Source of the DNA: a virus | Virus record (IMG/VR): IMGVR_UViG_3300030943_000108 | Span: 1-32,844 of that record | Strand: one strand, 5' to 3' | DNA length: 32,844 nt | In this document: in pieces, positions 18,759 through 27,857 of the stretch | How the letters are laid out: each line of letters opens with the position of its first letter | Numbering within the stretch: position 1 is the first letter of the stretch | Notes under the pieces: model-generated | The model's input: only the letters and a program-made list of their open reading frames with translations | Databases searched by the model: none | What the model was told of the DNA's origin: nothing | Program-made: the position numbers and the translations under genes

Positions 18759-20115
18759 CATTAAAAAATATCAATGAGGTGGAACCCCATATAAAGATAA
18801 CCAACAAACTAGTAATGTTTGGGATTCTGCACAAGATAATATTGGAAGTATCTTAGGTAATAATTATAAAAGTTTAATTAGTGCTGTACAACCTAAAAAA
18901 TTATCAATAGATTTATCAGGATTTAAAACATCTTTACCAGAAATTAAACCTATTAATTCTGCATTAACAGAAGATACAGCAAGACAAACTCGTCTTGCTG
19001 GTAATAAAAATTCATTTTTAAGTAGTGTATCTAAATATGGAAATCTTGCTGGAGACTTATCTGCATCTATGCCAAATGCTAATAATAATCAAGGTACAAA
19101 TGCTTTAAATACAGCAACAGATGCAATATCTGATACTATGATGACAGTTAATCCCGTAATTGGTGGGGCTATGAAAGTTGCTGGATTTGCAAATAAAGGT
19201 CTTTCTGCTATAACTGGCGGGGCAACAACTATTAATGATGCTAGTAATGTGGGAGATCAATTATTAAGTAGTGATGTAATGGCATTAACTCCTGTTGGAT
19301 TAGTAAATTCATTGACTAAAAAGAAAGTTGCAGGTTCAAGTTCAGCATTAGCACAAAGTGCAGCAAGTTCTGCTTATGGTGCAAGTGATGTATCTAAAAA
19401 AACTGAAATTGGTGGAGTATCTAATTTCTTTAGTAAATTATTTGGCGGTAAAGATTTAGTGAAAAGTAAACAAAAAGAAACAGCTAGAATTAATAGTGAA
19501 AATGCACAGAAAGCAACTAATCTTAGAACAAATGCATTTCAAGATCAAGCTAGAACACAAACAATACAAAATACAGGAGTTAATAATCAATCTGTTTTAA
19601 ATAATTTTGATCCATCAAAAGTATTATTATCAAAAAGAGGTTCTAAATTAGAAAAACTTAAAGAACTTAAAAATAAATCAAAAAATATTAAAAGCAGTCA
19701 ACATGGTTCTGCACTAGATGTAATTGAATTAGATAAAAAAGGTGGAGATGTAAATGTTATTCCAAGTGGTGCATTACATGCTAGAATAAATAATCTAGAA
19801 GATACTAATGATGAAATGACTAAAAAAGGTATTCCTGTTATTAATATAGCTAAAAAAGGAGATGTTTTAGAATTTGAAAAAGATGGTAAAACTCCTAAAG
19901 TATTAGCAGTAGGTGGTGAAGTTATTCAACATGCAGAAATTGAACGTGATGAAGTTATTCTTCATTTATCATTAACAAATCAACTTGAAAAACTTAAAAA
20001 AAATAATACACTAGAATCTGCAATAGAAGCTGGTAAATTACTTTCAAAAGAATTAATGGAGAATATAGAAGATAATACTGGTTTAATTGATAAAGTAACA
20101 GAAAATGAAAATTAA
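18751..20115 (+). CDS. Virion cargo-type protein with N-terminal KKYQxGG motif
   Basis: Encodes 454 residues. It starts MHNIKKYQ-W(TGA)-GG, so the true N-terminus is hidden under the standard code. The first 250 residues are Ser/Ala/Asn-rich and probably flexible, with a hydrophobic Gly-rich stretch (NPVIGGAMKVAGFANKGLSAITGG). The C-terminal ~140 residues form a compact-looking domain: DVNVIPSGALHARINNLEDT, TKKGIPVIN, GGEVIQHAEIERDEVILHL, EAGKLLSKELMENI. I recognise this as recurrent in gut-phage structural loci. By position it matches the first cargo protein of crAss-like phages, stored in the head or tail and ejected with DNA. It overlaps both neighbouring genes. Confidence 0.78.
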
Positions 20116-20680
20116 AATTGGAGAACAAGAATATAATGTTCAAATAGCAGAAACAGAAGAAGAAAAAGAAAATGGATTACAACATACTAGGTATCTTCCA
20201 AATAATGAAGGAATGTTATTTGTATATGATGAACCTGATGAAGTTAGTTTTTGAATGAAAGATACTCCTTTAGCATTAGATATAATTTTTATTAATGATG
20301 ATTATGAAGTTACATCTATACATAAAGGAGAACCTAATTCTGAAACTCCTATGACAGGTCAAGATGTTAAATTTGTTTTAGAATTAAATGTAAATTCTGA
20401 AGTTAAAATTGGAGATGAATTAGAATTTCCAGATGATAAACAATCCATTAGTAAAATGTTAGTATTAAATGAAAAAGGAGATACTCAAATGGAATTAGAT
20501 GGAGGAGAAAGAATTTTTAGTAGACCAAATACTAAAACTCTTATTAAAATGGCTAATAAAGCATATTTATCAAAAAAAGATTCAGATTATAAAGCATTAG
20601 GACTTAAAGTTTTTAAATTTTTAGAAATACAAGATAATAACAAAGCGGAATTCGTAGAACCGCCAACTAAAAAAGAATAA
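20105..20680 (+). CDS. DUF192 domain protein fused to a GGERIFS-type C-terminal domain
   Basis: Encodes 191 residues from ATG 20105, overlapping the previous gene by 11 bases. Residues 1-112 are DUF192 (UPF0127): VQIAETEEEKENGLQHTRYLP, EGMLFVYDEPDEVSFWMKDT (W50 is TGA), PLALDIIFINDDYEV and VLELN. The fold is a small beta-barrel of unknown biochemical role, usually in exported bacterial proteins; here there is no signal peptide. Residues ~129-175 (MELDGGERIFSRPNTKTLIKMA ... YKALGLKVFKFLE) are an extra domain I associate with gut-phage virion proteins. It lies between the cargo protein and the M15 peptidase, so a virion or lysis role is possible. DUF192 is certain from sequence; function is not known. 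Confidence 0.88.
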
Positions 20681-20681
20681 T

Positions 20682-21161
20682 ATGGATTTAAAAGAAAAAT
20701 TATCAGAACATTTTACAGTAGAAGAAGTTGTTTCATCCCCTACTGCTGAAAAGTATAAAATTAATAATGAACCTTCTATCTCACAGTGAGTTAGAATTAA
20801 ATCATTAATTACAAATTTGTTAGAACCATCTAGAGTTGCATTAGGACATCCATTCATAGTAAATTCTATATTTAGATCTACAAAATTAAATGAAAGAGTG
20901 AAAGGTTCAGGAACTTCACAACATTGTGCAAATAATGGTGCAGCTGCTGATATTGAATGCCCTGAATTAGGTAATGACGTATTATTTACTTATTTACTTG
21001 AACATACTGATTTTGATCAATTAATTTGAGAATATGGAACAACAAAATCTCCTGATTGAGTGCATGTTAGTTATGATTCACATAGATTAAATAGAAAACA
21101 AGCATTAAGATGTACAAAAGATAAGAATGGTAATCCTAAATATATTTCCTATAAAAAATAG
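20682..21161 (+). CDS. M15-family peptidase (D-Ala-D-Ala carboxypeptidase / endolysin type)
   Basis: Encodes 159 residues, starting one base after the DUF192 gene. Peptidase M15A signature: VNSIFRSTKLNERVKGSGTS (60-79), SQH (H81), GAAAD (D90) and WVHVS (H128), giving the His-Asp-His zinc set. Family members cut peptide cross-links of peptidoglycan. H81 and the G-x-A-A-D block are two residues farther apart than the usual HxxGxAAD. No signal peptide or membrane segment, so it needs a holin for lysis or is carried in the particle for entry. All three Trp (36, 116, 126) are TGA; under the standard code the enzyme is cut into four pieces. Endolysin is the likeliest role. Confidence 0.9.
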
Positions 21162-21169
21162 TTAATATC

Positions 21170-21200
21170 TTTTTTATTACAAAAAATATGAGTAAATTTG
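21170..21200 (+). promoter_or_regulatory. Bacteroidota-type promoter for the small Ala/Gln-rich gene
   Basis: TAAATTTG (21193-21200) matches the -7 element TAnnTTTG. A T-rich TTTT (21170-21173) lies 19 bases upstream, where TTTG is expected. It sits in the 80-base gap 21162-21241, and the start codon follows 41 bases later. Confidence 0.6.
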
Positions 21201-21241
21201 CAACAATATATATCAATAAATCTTTAAAGAAAAATTAAATT

Positions 21242-21562
21242 ATGAATTTCAAAGTTAAAAAATACCAAGAAGGTGGAGCTGCTCCTGCAGCAGACGATCA
21301 AGCTGCTGCTCCTGCACAAGGTGCTCAAGATCAAGGTGGGGCTCCTGCAGAACAAGGGCAAGATCCTATGATGCAAATTGTACAAGCTGCTGCACAAGCA
21401 GTTCAAGCTAAAGATCCTAATATGGCATTACAAGTTTGTCAAGCTTTAGTGCAATTAGTACAACAAGCCCAAGGTGGTGGAGCTAATGGTGCAGGTGGGG
21501 AACAACCACAACCAGCACCTACTTACCAAAGAAAAGGTGGTGTTATTAGTAGAATAAAATAA
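21242..21562 (+). CDS. Small Ala/Gln/Gly-rich protein with KKYQEGG N-terminus
   Basis: Encodes 106 residues: MNFKVKKYQEGG, then a low-complexity Ala/Gln/Pro/Gly region, a helical core (MMQIVQAAAQAVQAKDPNMALQVCQALVQLVQQAQ), another Gly/Gln/Pro linker, and a C-terminal YQRKGGVISRIK that echoes the N-terminal motif. Its codons (GCT, CCT, CAA) and higher GC set it apart from its neighbours. It has its own promoter-like element and a strong terminator, so it may be made in large amounts as a single-gene transcript. The shared K-x-Q-x-G-G start links it to cargo-type proteins at 18751, 22026 and 25994. No enzymatic motif; a small virion component or cargo linker is inferred. Confidence 0.75.
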   Translation: MNFKVKKYQEGGAAPAADDQAAAPAQGAQDQGGAPAEQGQDPMMQIVQAAAQAVQAKDPNMALQVCQALVQLVQQAQGGGANGAGGEQPQPAPTYQRKGGVISRIK

Positions 21563-21563
21563 G

Positions 21564-21590
21564 AAAAAAGGGAGAAATCCCTTTTTTTTA
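21564..21590 (+). terminator. Rho-independent terminator
   Basis: AAAAAAGGG, a six-base loop (AGAAAT) and CCCTTTTTTTT lie directly after the TAA at 21560-21562. The A/T flanks extend the GC stem and leave a T run, a classic intrinsic terminator. Confidence 0.88.
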
Positions 21591-21622
21591 TTATTCAACT
21601 GAGAACCAATTTAAAAAATAGT

Positions 21623-22039
21623 ATGAATGAATTACAAATAACACATGAAGATATTACTGGAAAAATGTCAAAACCGGTAAGACAATTAAAAAATAATCAA
21701 TTAATTAAACTCTGAAAATCTTCTAAAGAAGCTGAAAAAGAAGGAGGATTTAACCCATCATCTATAAGAGATGTTTGTTCTGGAAGACGAAAAGTACATA
21801 AAGGATTTGAATGGGAATATGATAATGAAGAAGATATTTTTTCACAAAAAAATGGAAATGTGGGTATAAAAAAACCTATACAATGTATTTACCCTAATGG
21901 AGATATAGAAATCTTTGAATCTAAAAAAGATGTTTCTGTAAAATTAAATTTAAAAGAAACAACTGTACAAAATATAGTATTAAACAAAACCAAACAAAAA
22001 CAACTTTTCACATTAAGTTATAAACATGGCACAAATTAA
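21623..22039 (+). CDS. NUMOD1-only DNA-binding protein, homing-endonuclease remnant or adaptor
   Basis: Encodes 138 residues, with one TGA-Trp (IKL-W-KSSKEAE). Residues ~18-67 (KPVRQLKNNQLIKLWKSSKEAE ... SSIRDVCSGRRKVHKGFEWEY) match the NUMOD1 helix-turn-helix module that HNH and GIY-YIG homing endonucleases use to bind DNA. Residues ~83-125 (KPIQCIYPNGDIEIFESKKD ... KLNLKETTVQNIVLNK) look like a second copy. No HNH, GIY-YIG or LAGLIDADG nuclease residues are present, so it may be a decayed endonuclease or a site-specific DNA-binding protein. It follows the terminator at 21590, and its end overlaps the next gene by 14 bases. Its TGA-Trp suggests longer residence in this recoded genome than the MCP-intron enzyme. 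Confidence 0.78.
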
Positions 22040-25000
22040 AAAATTACAAAAAGGAGGGGGTATTTCAAATACTACACCAACACCACCTATAGATACTAAT
22101 AGTATTACATATAAAGGAGTTAATTTTGATAAAAATTCATTAATAAATAGTTATAAAGATTATCTAAAAACAACTGCTCAAAATAATGTAACTGGTTTTG
22201 GACAAGCTGATCAATATAAAGATATTGATGAACATTTAAATAAAAGAATAGGTGATTTACAAAACTCTACAGTTATAAATGAAAATCCAAATTTTACTAC
22301 AGCTCCTGTACAAGTTAATGGAATTACAGGGTTAAATAAATTTTTAGATAGTGGTGATAAATCAAAATCGCAACAATTTGAAAATGAAGCATTTTATAAT
22401 TTTCTTAATAAATCTGTTGAATTAAATAAACAATCACCTACATCTACAACTACTACAGGAGATGATAAATATCATCGTTTTAATTCAATTATTGGGAGTA
22501 TTATTCATAATGATTATGGAAATAAAGAAGAAGGATTTAAAACTGGGTGAAGTACTATAGACCCAACTGCAAAAAAAGCTAGAGTAAAACAAGCAATAGT
22601 TACAGAATTAACAAATCTTAAAAATTCTGGAGATAAAAAAGTTTTAGGATTAGATGAAGAAACTGCAACAAAATTAAAAAATGGAGATGCAGATAAATAT
22701 ATTACTGAAATACCAGGAGCTACTGATAAACGCTTAGCTGAAATAGCTGGACATTTAGGATTAAATACTGAGTTATCTGATTTATTACAACCTACAACAA
22801 CAGAAGTAGAAAATAAACGATTAGCAGATGCAACAGCACAGGCTACAGCAGATGCAAATGCATTGACTGCTACTAATACTGCTTTAGCACATCAAACTTT
22901 ACTTGATAAAATTAATGCTCGTAAAGCCTATAATATAAAAGTAAAAGCATTTAATGCTGCAAATCAAGCAAATGCAGATAAATATAATTTACAAAAGAAT
23001 AAAGCATTTAATATAACACATACACCAGAATCTGGTACTGGTACAGTAAATGAGTTACTTGATCCGAATAAATGAACAGGTGCTGGTGCATTAGATACAT
23101 TATCTTTAGCTGGTGATGCTGCTAGTTTTATACCAGGAGTTGGGGCAATAGGGGGATTAGTAGCTACTGGTGCTACTTTAGGTTCTGATTTAATGAGGGG
23201 TAAAGATACAGGAGAAATTGTAAAGAATTTAGGTATGAATTTAGGATTTACAGCTTTATCTTTATTACCTGGAATTGGTGGAGCTACTAAATTAGCTAGT
23301 AAAGCAGCATTAGAATCTGCAAAAGTGGCACATGGTATAAAAACTGTAGAAGAGTTAGCTAAAATTGAAAAAGCAGCTAATGCAGTTATTACATCAGAAA
23401 AAGCTGTATCAGGTGGAATTAAGACTGCTAAAGTACTTGAAGCTGAAAAAGCTTTAGAAGGTGTAGAAAAAATGAGAGAAGCTAGTACAATAGCTGAAAA
23501 AGTTGTAAATACTGGATCTACATTAGCTGAGAAACATGGAATGCCTACAATAATAAAAGCTGCTAATAAAGTAGCTTCTATTGCAAATCCAAATGCATTA
23601 GGTTTATTAGGGACTGTTGGTAGAACTGGATTAGTAGGTACAGGTTTATATGGTGGATATCAAGCAGGTAAACAAACTATTCAAGATATTACAACTGGAT
23701 ATAATCAATCTGATAAAGAGGGAAATGATGTTTTAGAAAATATTAAAGGAGGTTTAGGAAATATTTCTGCAAATGATGCAAAAGGATTACTTTATGGAGT
23801 AATGGCTGGAAAAGGTCTATATAATAGAGCATTAAGAGGTGCAGGTACAAATATTGCAAAAGGAGAGATAAATAATGCATCTGAAGTTGGATCAAAAGTT
23901 AATTTAAAAGGATTACCTGAAGGAGTTAATAAAGAAGTATTAATTAAAGATATGAAAAATCCTAAAGTGGATATTGATGCACATCTAGATTTACAAAAAG
24001 TTCCAAAACTATCTGAAATTGAAACTTTAAAAACTCAACCTTCACCAGAAAATGAAATTAAAATTGCTGAATTAACTAAACAAGTAGATGCTTTAGAAGC
24101 TGCTAAAAATACAGCAACTGTAGATAGGACATCTTCTATAAAAAGTAAATTAGGTGTTAATACTACTAAAGAACAATATGATCCTAATGAAAGAGTTCTT
24201 AAAACAGAAGTAGATCCTAGATCTTGGTATACTCAAAAATTTCAACAAAAAGCAATAAATAAAATTAATGCTCGTGAAAATACATATAAATTAGGTATGG
24301 ATGAATCTGATGCAAAATTAAAAAAATTACGAGATTTAGTAGAAACAAAAGAAACACCTGTTACAACAAAACCTATAGTAATTGAAAAACCAATTGAAGT
24401 AAAACCTGAAAGTATAGAAACAAAAAAAGTATCACAACCACAAGAAGATACAATTAGAAAAGAAAGAAAACCTTTACCAGAAGTTAGTGCTTCTCAAAAG
24501 AAAATTAATAAGACTAAAGCTAAAGAAGCAATGACTAGATTAAAAGATACAGGAAAAATTAAACCTAGTTTAAAACAAGGTGGTTTAATACCAATGTTTC
24601 AAAATTCTGGAATATTAAAATTTCAAAGAACTCCAACAAATGATTATAATCCTTGGGAATCTCCACTATATAAAGATGATATAAATAAAAGTAATAAAGC
24701 TAACTGGATAGCAGGTAATGCATCAAATGCAACTTCATTTACTTATAAAGCACCTGCATTAGTACCTGGGAAAGTTTTACCAGAAGTAACTGTTGTTGGA
24801 AAAAAATCTTTGATCACTACTAAAAATCCATTAGTTAATACATTTATAAAACCAACTGCAATAACTCCAGTAAGTAATAATTTAACTATACCAAATATTG
24901 CAGAACCTATAAAATATTTAGCAGGGCAAGCAACTAATAAACAAAATTTACAAACAGCTATAGAACATCTTACTCCAGTATTAGATACTCCATTTCAAAA

Positions 25001-25994
25001 AGCTACTGTAGATAAAAATTGGTTACCTATTCAAGAACAAACTAATAGAACTGCAGTAGAAACACAAAGAATAGCTTCAAAACCAATGACTTCAAATGCT
25101 AGTTTACAAGCAGCATCTAATTTAGAAGGTGCAACTAAAGCAAATGAAATTAGAACACAAGGTACTGAAAAAGCATGAGGAGTTCAAGAAGAAAATAAAC
25201 AAAATGCCAATGCTGTTGCAAATGAAAATGCACAATTAAGAAATGCAACTGCTAATAAAAATCTTGCTACAATGTCAGCATACAGAGGTGTTATTGGTAA
25301 TTTAGTTGCTGGAAAAAGGATGCAAGATTATGCTAATCTTACTAAATTTATTGATGCTACATCTAAAAGAATTACTGATAGAAATATAGTTAAATATGAG
25401 TATGATATAAATGCACAAAAACAAGGTTTAATAGATACATATAAAACTAGTTTAAAACCATTACAAGATAAATTTGATTTTGAATATGGAACATCTGGAG
25501 AAAATGTAGTTAATACACCAGAATATAAAACTTGGCAAGAACAACAACAAGGTTTAAAACCTGGAGATTATGGATATTATTCATGAGAATCTAATAAAAA
25601 TGCAGTAAATAGAGATGCATATACTAATAGAATGACTGAATTAAACAGAAATCTATCTAATACACAAAAAAGAGCTATGGAAACTTATGATATAAGTTCA
25701 CAAGGTCTTAATAAATATTATGATCCTACTGGGTATACAATTAAAAAACCTAATTGATTTCCTACATTTGGAAATACACCTGCAAAATTTAAAAAAGGTG
25801 GTTCAGTAGATACTATAACTCCAGGACAAAAATATGAAATTGAAATTTTGAAATTAAAACAAAAAGATAAAGAACACGGAGATAAAAATTTTCAAACAAC
25901 ATTAGATAGAACTGATAAAAATACTTCTAAAGTATTGGATGGTTTATCTAAAGAAAAATTAATGTTATTAAAAACAGTATTAGGAACTAAATAA
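22026..25994 (+). CDS. Large cargo/ejection-type protein with KKLQKGGG N-terminus and glycine-rich hydrophobic segments
   Basis: Encodes 1322 residues, with five TGA-Trp codons (22548, 23073, 25176, 25584, 25755) joined in one frame. The order is: MAQIKKLQKGGG; a soluble N-terminal part; an Ala-rich helix near 265-330; Gly/Ala-rich hydrophobic segments at about 351-430 (AGDAASFIPGVGAIGGLVAT, FTALSLLPGIGGATKL) and 520-555 (ALGLLGTVGRTGLVGTGLYG), which look able to enter a membrane; a Lys/Glu-rich helical region; an internal LKQGGLIPMFQ...GILKFQ motif near 848-870; and KFKKGGS near 1254. This is typical of proteins ejected with phage DNA to form a channel. In crAss-like phages, genes here encode capsid cargo. 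The function is inferred; no catalytic motif seen. Confidence 0.75.
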
Positions 25995-27856
25995 TGAAAT
26001 TCAATATACAAAAATTACAACAAGGGGGAGGTATGCCATTCGTGTCATACCAACCTTTTGACTATAATCCACAAACTCAGACTGCACCTAAACAAAGTGC
26101 TCCAGCAAAAACTGAAGAAAAAAGTGGTACAGATTTACTTTCAAAAGAAGTAATAAATGAAATTATTAAAACTGGTATGCCTAATGAAGTTGAAACATTT
26201 TTAAAACAATTGAAACAAGTTGAAAATAGTGGGCCTTTTACATCTAGTTTTGATACTAATAAATTATATGATTTAGCAGCAAAAGGTAATCAAATAATTA
26301 CTAATTCTAAATTAATGGGTGAAGCTACTACTAAAGCATATGAAAATGGAGGTTTAGATGAATTAGCAGTTACTTCTACTGGAGGATTATATGTTAGAGA
26401 TTCAGAAGGTTCTTTATCAACTGTTAGTATGGGGGATTTTGCTAAAAATAGAGATAAATACCAAGCTTTAAGTGTTAATGATTTAAGTCAAGCAAGACGG
26501 TATGATACTAAATTATCGTTTGATAAAACTATCATATCTACTGTACAAAATGCAATTGGTATTGATAAAGTTTCTGATCATATTGTAGAAGTACTTAAAA
26601 AATTAGGATCAGAAACTACTGAATCTAATAGGTATCAAAGTGGTAGTGATTATTATAAAAATGCTTTTCAAAAAGGAGTAACATCTTTAGGTGGGAAACA
26701 ACCTACAGAATCACAAACAGAGGGTCTTAAACAATTAAGTACAATGTATAATAAAATGGGTAATGAAGGAATCCTAAATATTAAAACTGAAAATGAAACT
26801 CAAAGAAATCATATAAAAGATGCTTCAGCTTATATTTTAGCAACTATGTCCCCTAATGCAGTTAATTTATTAAAAGCTAGGGCTATTGTTAATGGTACAA
26901 GTGCTTCTCCAGAAAACCTTATTGCAGTTGCATTTGAATCCTTTACTAATGATAAACATACTTCTAATATAGGTTATGAAGCAGATATATCAAAATTAGG
27001 AACTGGAGTTAAAGGAACTGCAGAAAAAACTTATAATCAAACTCCAATGGAACAAATTATTAATGGGGATTTGAACACTACTACAATGAGTTTAATAAAT
27101 CCTGATAAATCTAATTATGGTATGATTTTAAAAGGATCTATGATTGGTAAATTACCAGATATAAATGGTAAACCATTACCAATGGCTCCTTTAGGTAGAG
27201 TTTTAGATAGTGGTTTAGGGGTAGCTGTTGATCAAAATAATATGTTTTTTGGAGATAAAGGAATTAAACCGTATGAAAAAGATCAAATTATATATGGTGG
27301 AGGTGAAGCAATTAAAACTATGGTTCCAGTAGATGTAAATGGACATCCTAATTTAAAAGCATTAGAACAATTTGAATCTGCTGAAAAATCTATTGCTTCA
27401 AAAGGATTAACAACTCCAGAACAAAAAAATGCTGAATATGCTAAATATGGTTTACAAGGGATTCAATTAGGTACAGATGGTAAATTAACAACTATGTCTA
27501 CTAAATATTTAAAACCTTTTATTGTAACTCATGGTTATAGTACAAATGGAGTAGCATCCGCATTAAATAATGATTATACACATACAGTAGATTCATCTGA
27601 ACAAAAAGGAGTAACAACAATGTTGCAAGGAATTTATAATAAATATAAATTAACTTTTCCAGCAGCACCTACATTTACATCAAATAAAATAGTACAAGCA
27701 CCAATATTTATGCCTATTTTACAAGGAGCACAAAATACAGTATCTGCTTATGAAGGACATGGAAGTGTTGTTCATGCAAATACATTATTCGAAGATATAC
27801 AACGACAACCAAGTTCTGCTACAGGTAGAACAGGTGCAGACATTTTACACCAATAA
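25994..27856 (+). CDS. Cargo-type virion protein with KLQQGGG N-terminus
   Basis: Encodes 620 residues, starting MKFNIQKLQQGGGMPFVSYQ; the ATG overlaps the previous TAA (TAATG). I see no Trp, hence no TGA interruption. The sequence is soluble and mixed in structure, with an N-terminal helical part (VINEIIKTGMPNEVETFLKQLKQ), a region resembling a small beta domain (NGGLDELAVTSTGGLYVRDSEG) and a C-terminal part rich in Pro/Gly/Thr. It lies between the large Gly-rich protein and the giant helicase-containing protein and shares their transcription direction, so it probably belongs to the same ejected cargo set. I recognise the general type from crAss-like phages but no specific domain; the function is unknown. 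Confidence 0.75.
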   Translation: MKFNIQKLQQGGGMPFVSYQPFDYNPQTQTAPKQSAPAKTEEKSGTDLLSKEVINEIIKTGMPNEVETFLKQLKQVENSGPFTSSFDTNKLYDLAAKGNQIITNSKLMGEATTKAYENGGLDELAVTSTGGLYVRDSEGSLSTVSMGDFAKNRDKYQALSVNDLSQARRYDTKLSFDKTIISTVQNAIGIDKVSDHIVEVLKKLGSETTESNRYQSGSDYYKNAFQKGVTSLGGKQPTESQTEGLKQLSTMYNKMGNEGILNIKTENETQRNHIKDASAYILATMSPNAVNLLKARAIVNGTSASPENLIAVAFESFTNDKHTSNIGYEADISKLGTGVKGTAEKTYNQTPMEQIINGDLNTTTMSLINPDKSNYGMILKGSMIGKLPDINGKPLPMAPLGRVLDSGLGVAVDQNNMFFGDKGIKPYEKDQIIYGGGEAIKTMVPVDVNGHPNLKALEQFESAEKSIASKGLTTPEQKNAEYAKYGLQGIQLGTDGKLTTMSTKYLKPFIVTHGYSTNGVASALNNDYTHTVDSSEQKGVTTMLQGIYNKYKLTFPAAPTFTSNKIVQAPIFMPILQGAQNTVSAYEGHGSVVHANTLFEDIQRQPSSATGRTGADILHQ

Positions 27857-27857
27857 T

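Noticed and set aside
2985-21161. TAG reassigned to glutamine, as in some crAss-like phages
   Set aside because: TAG is used as a natural end of several genes (2985, 6684, 11563, 21161), and I noted no internal in-frame TAG in the recognised proteins.
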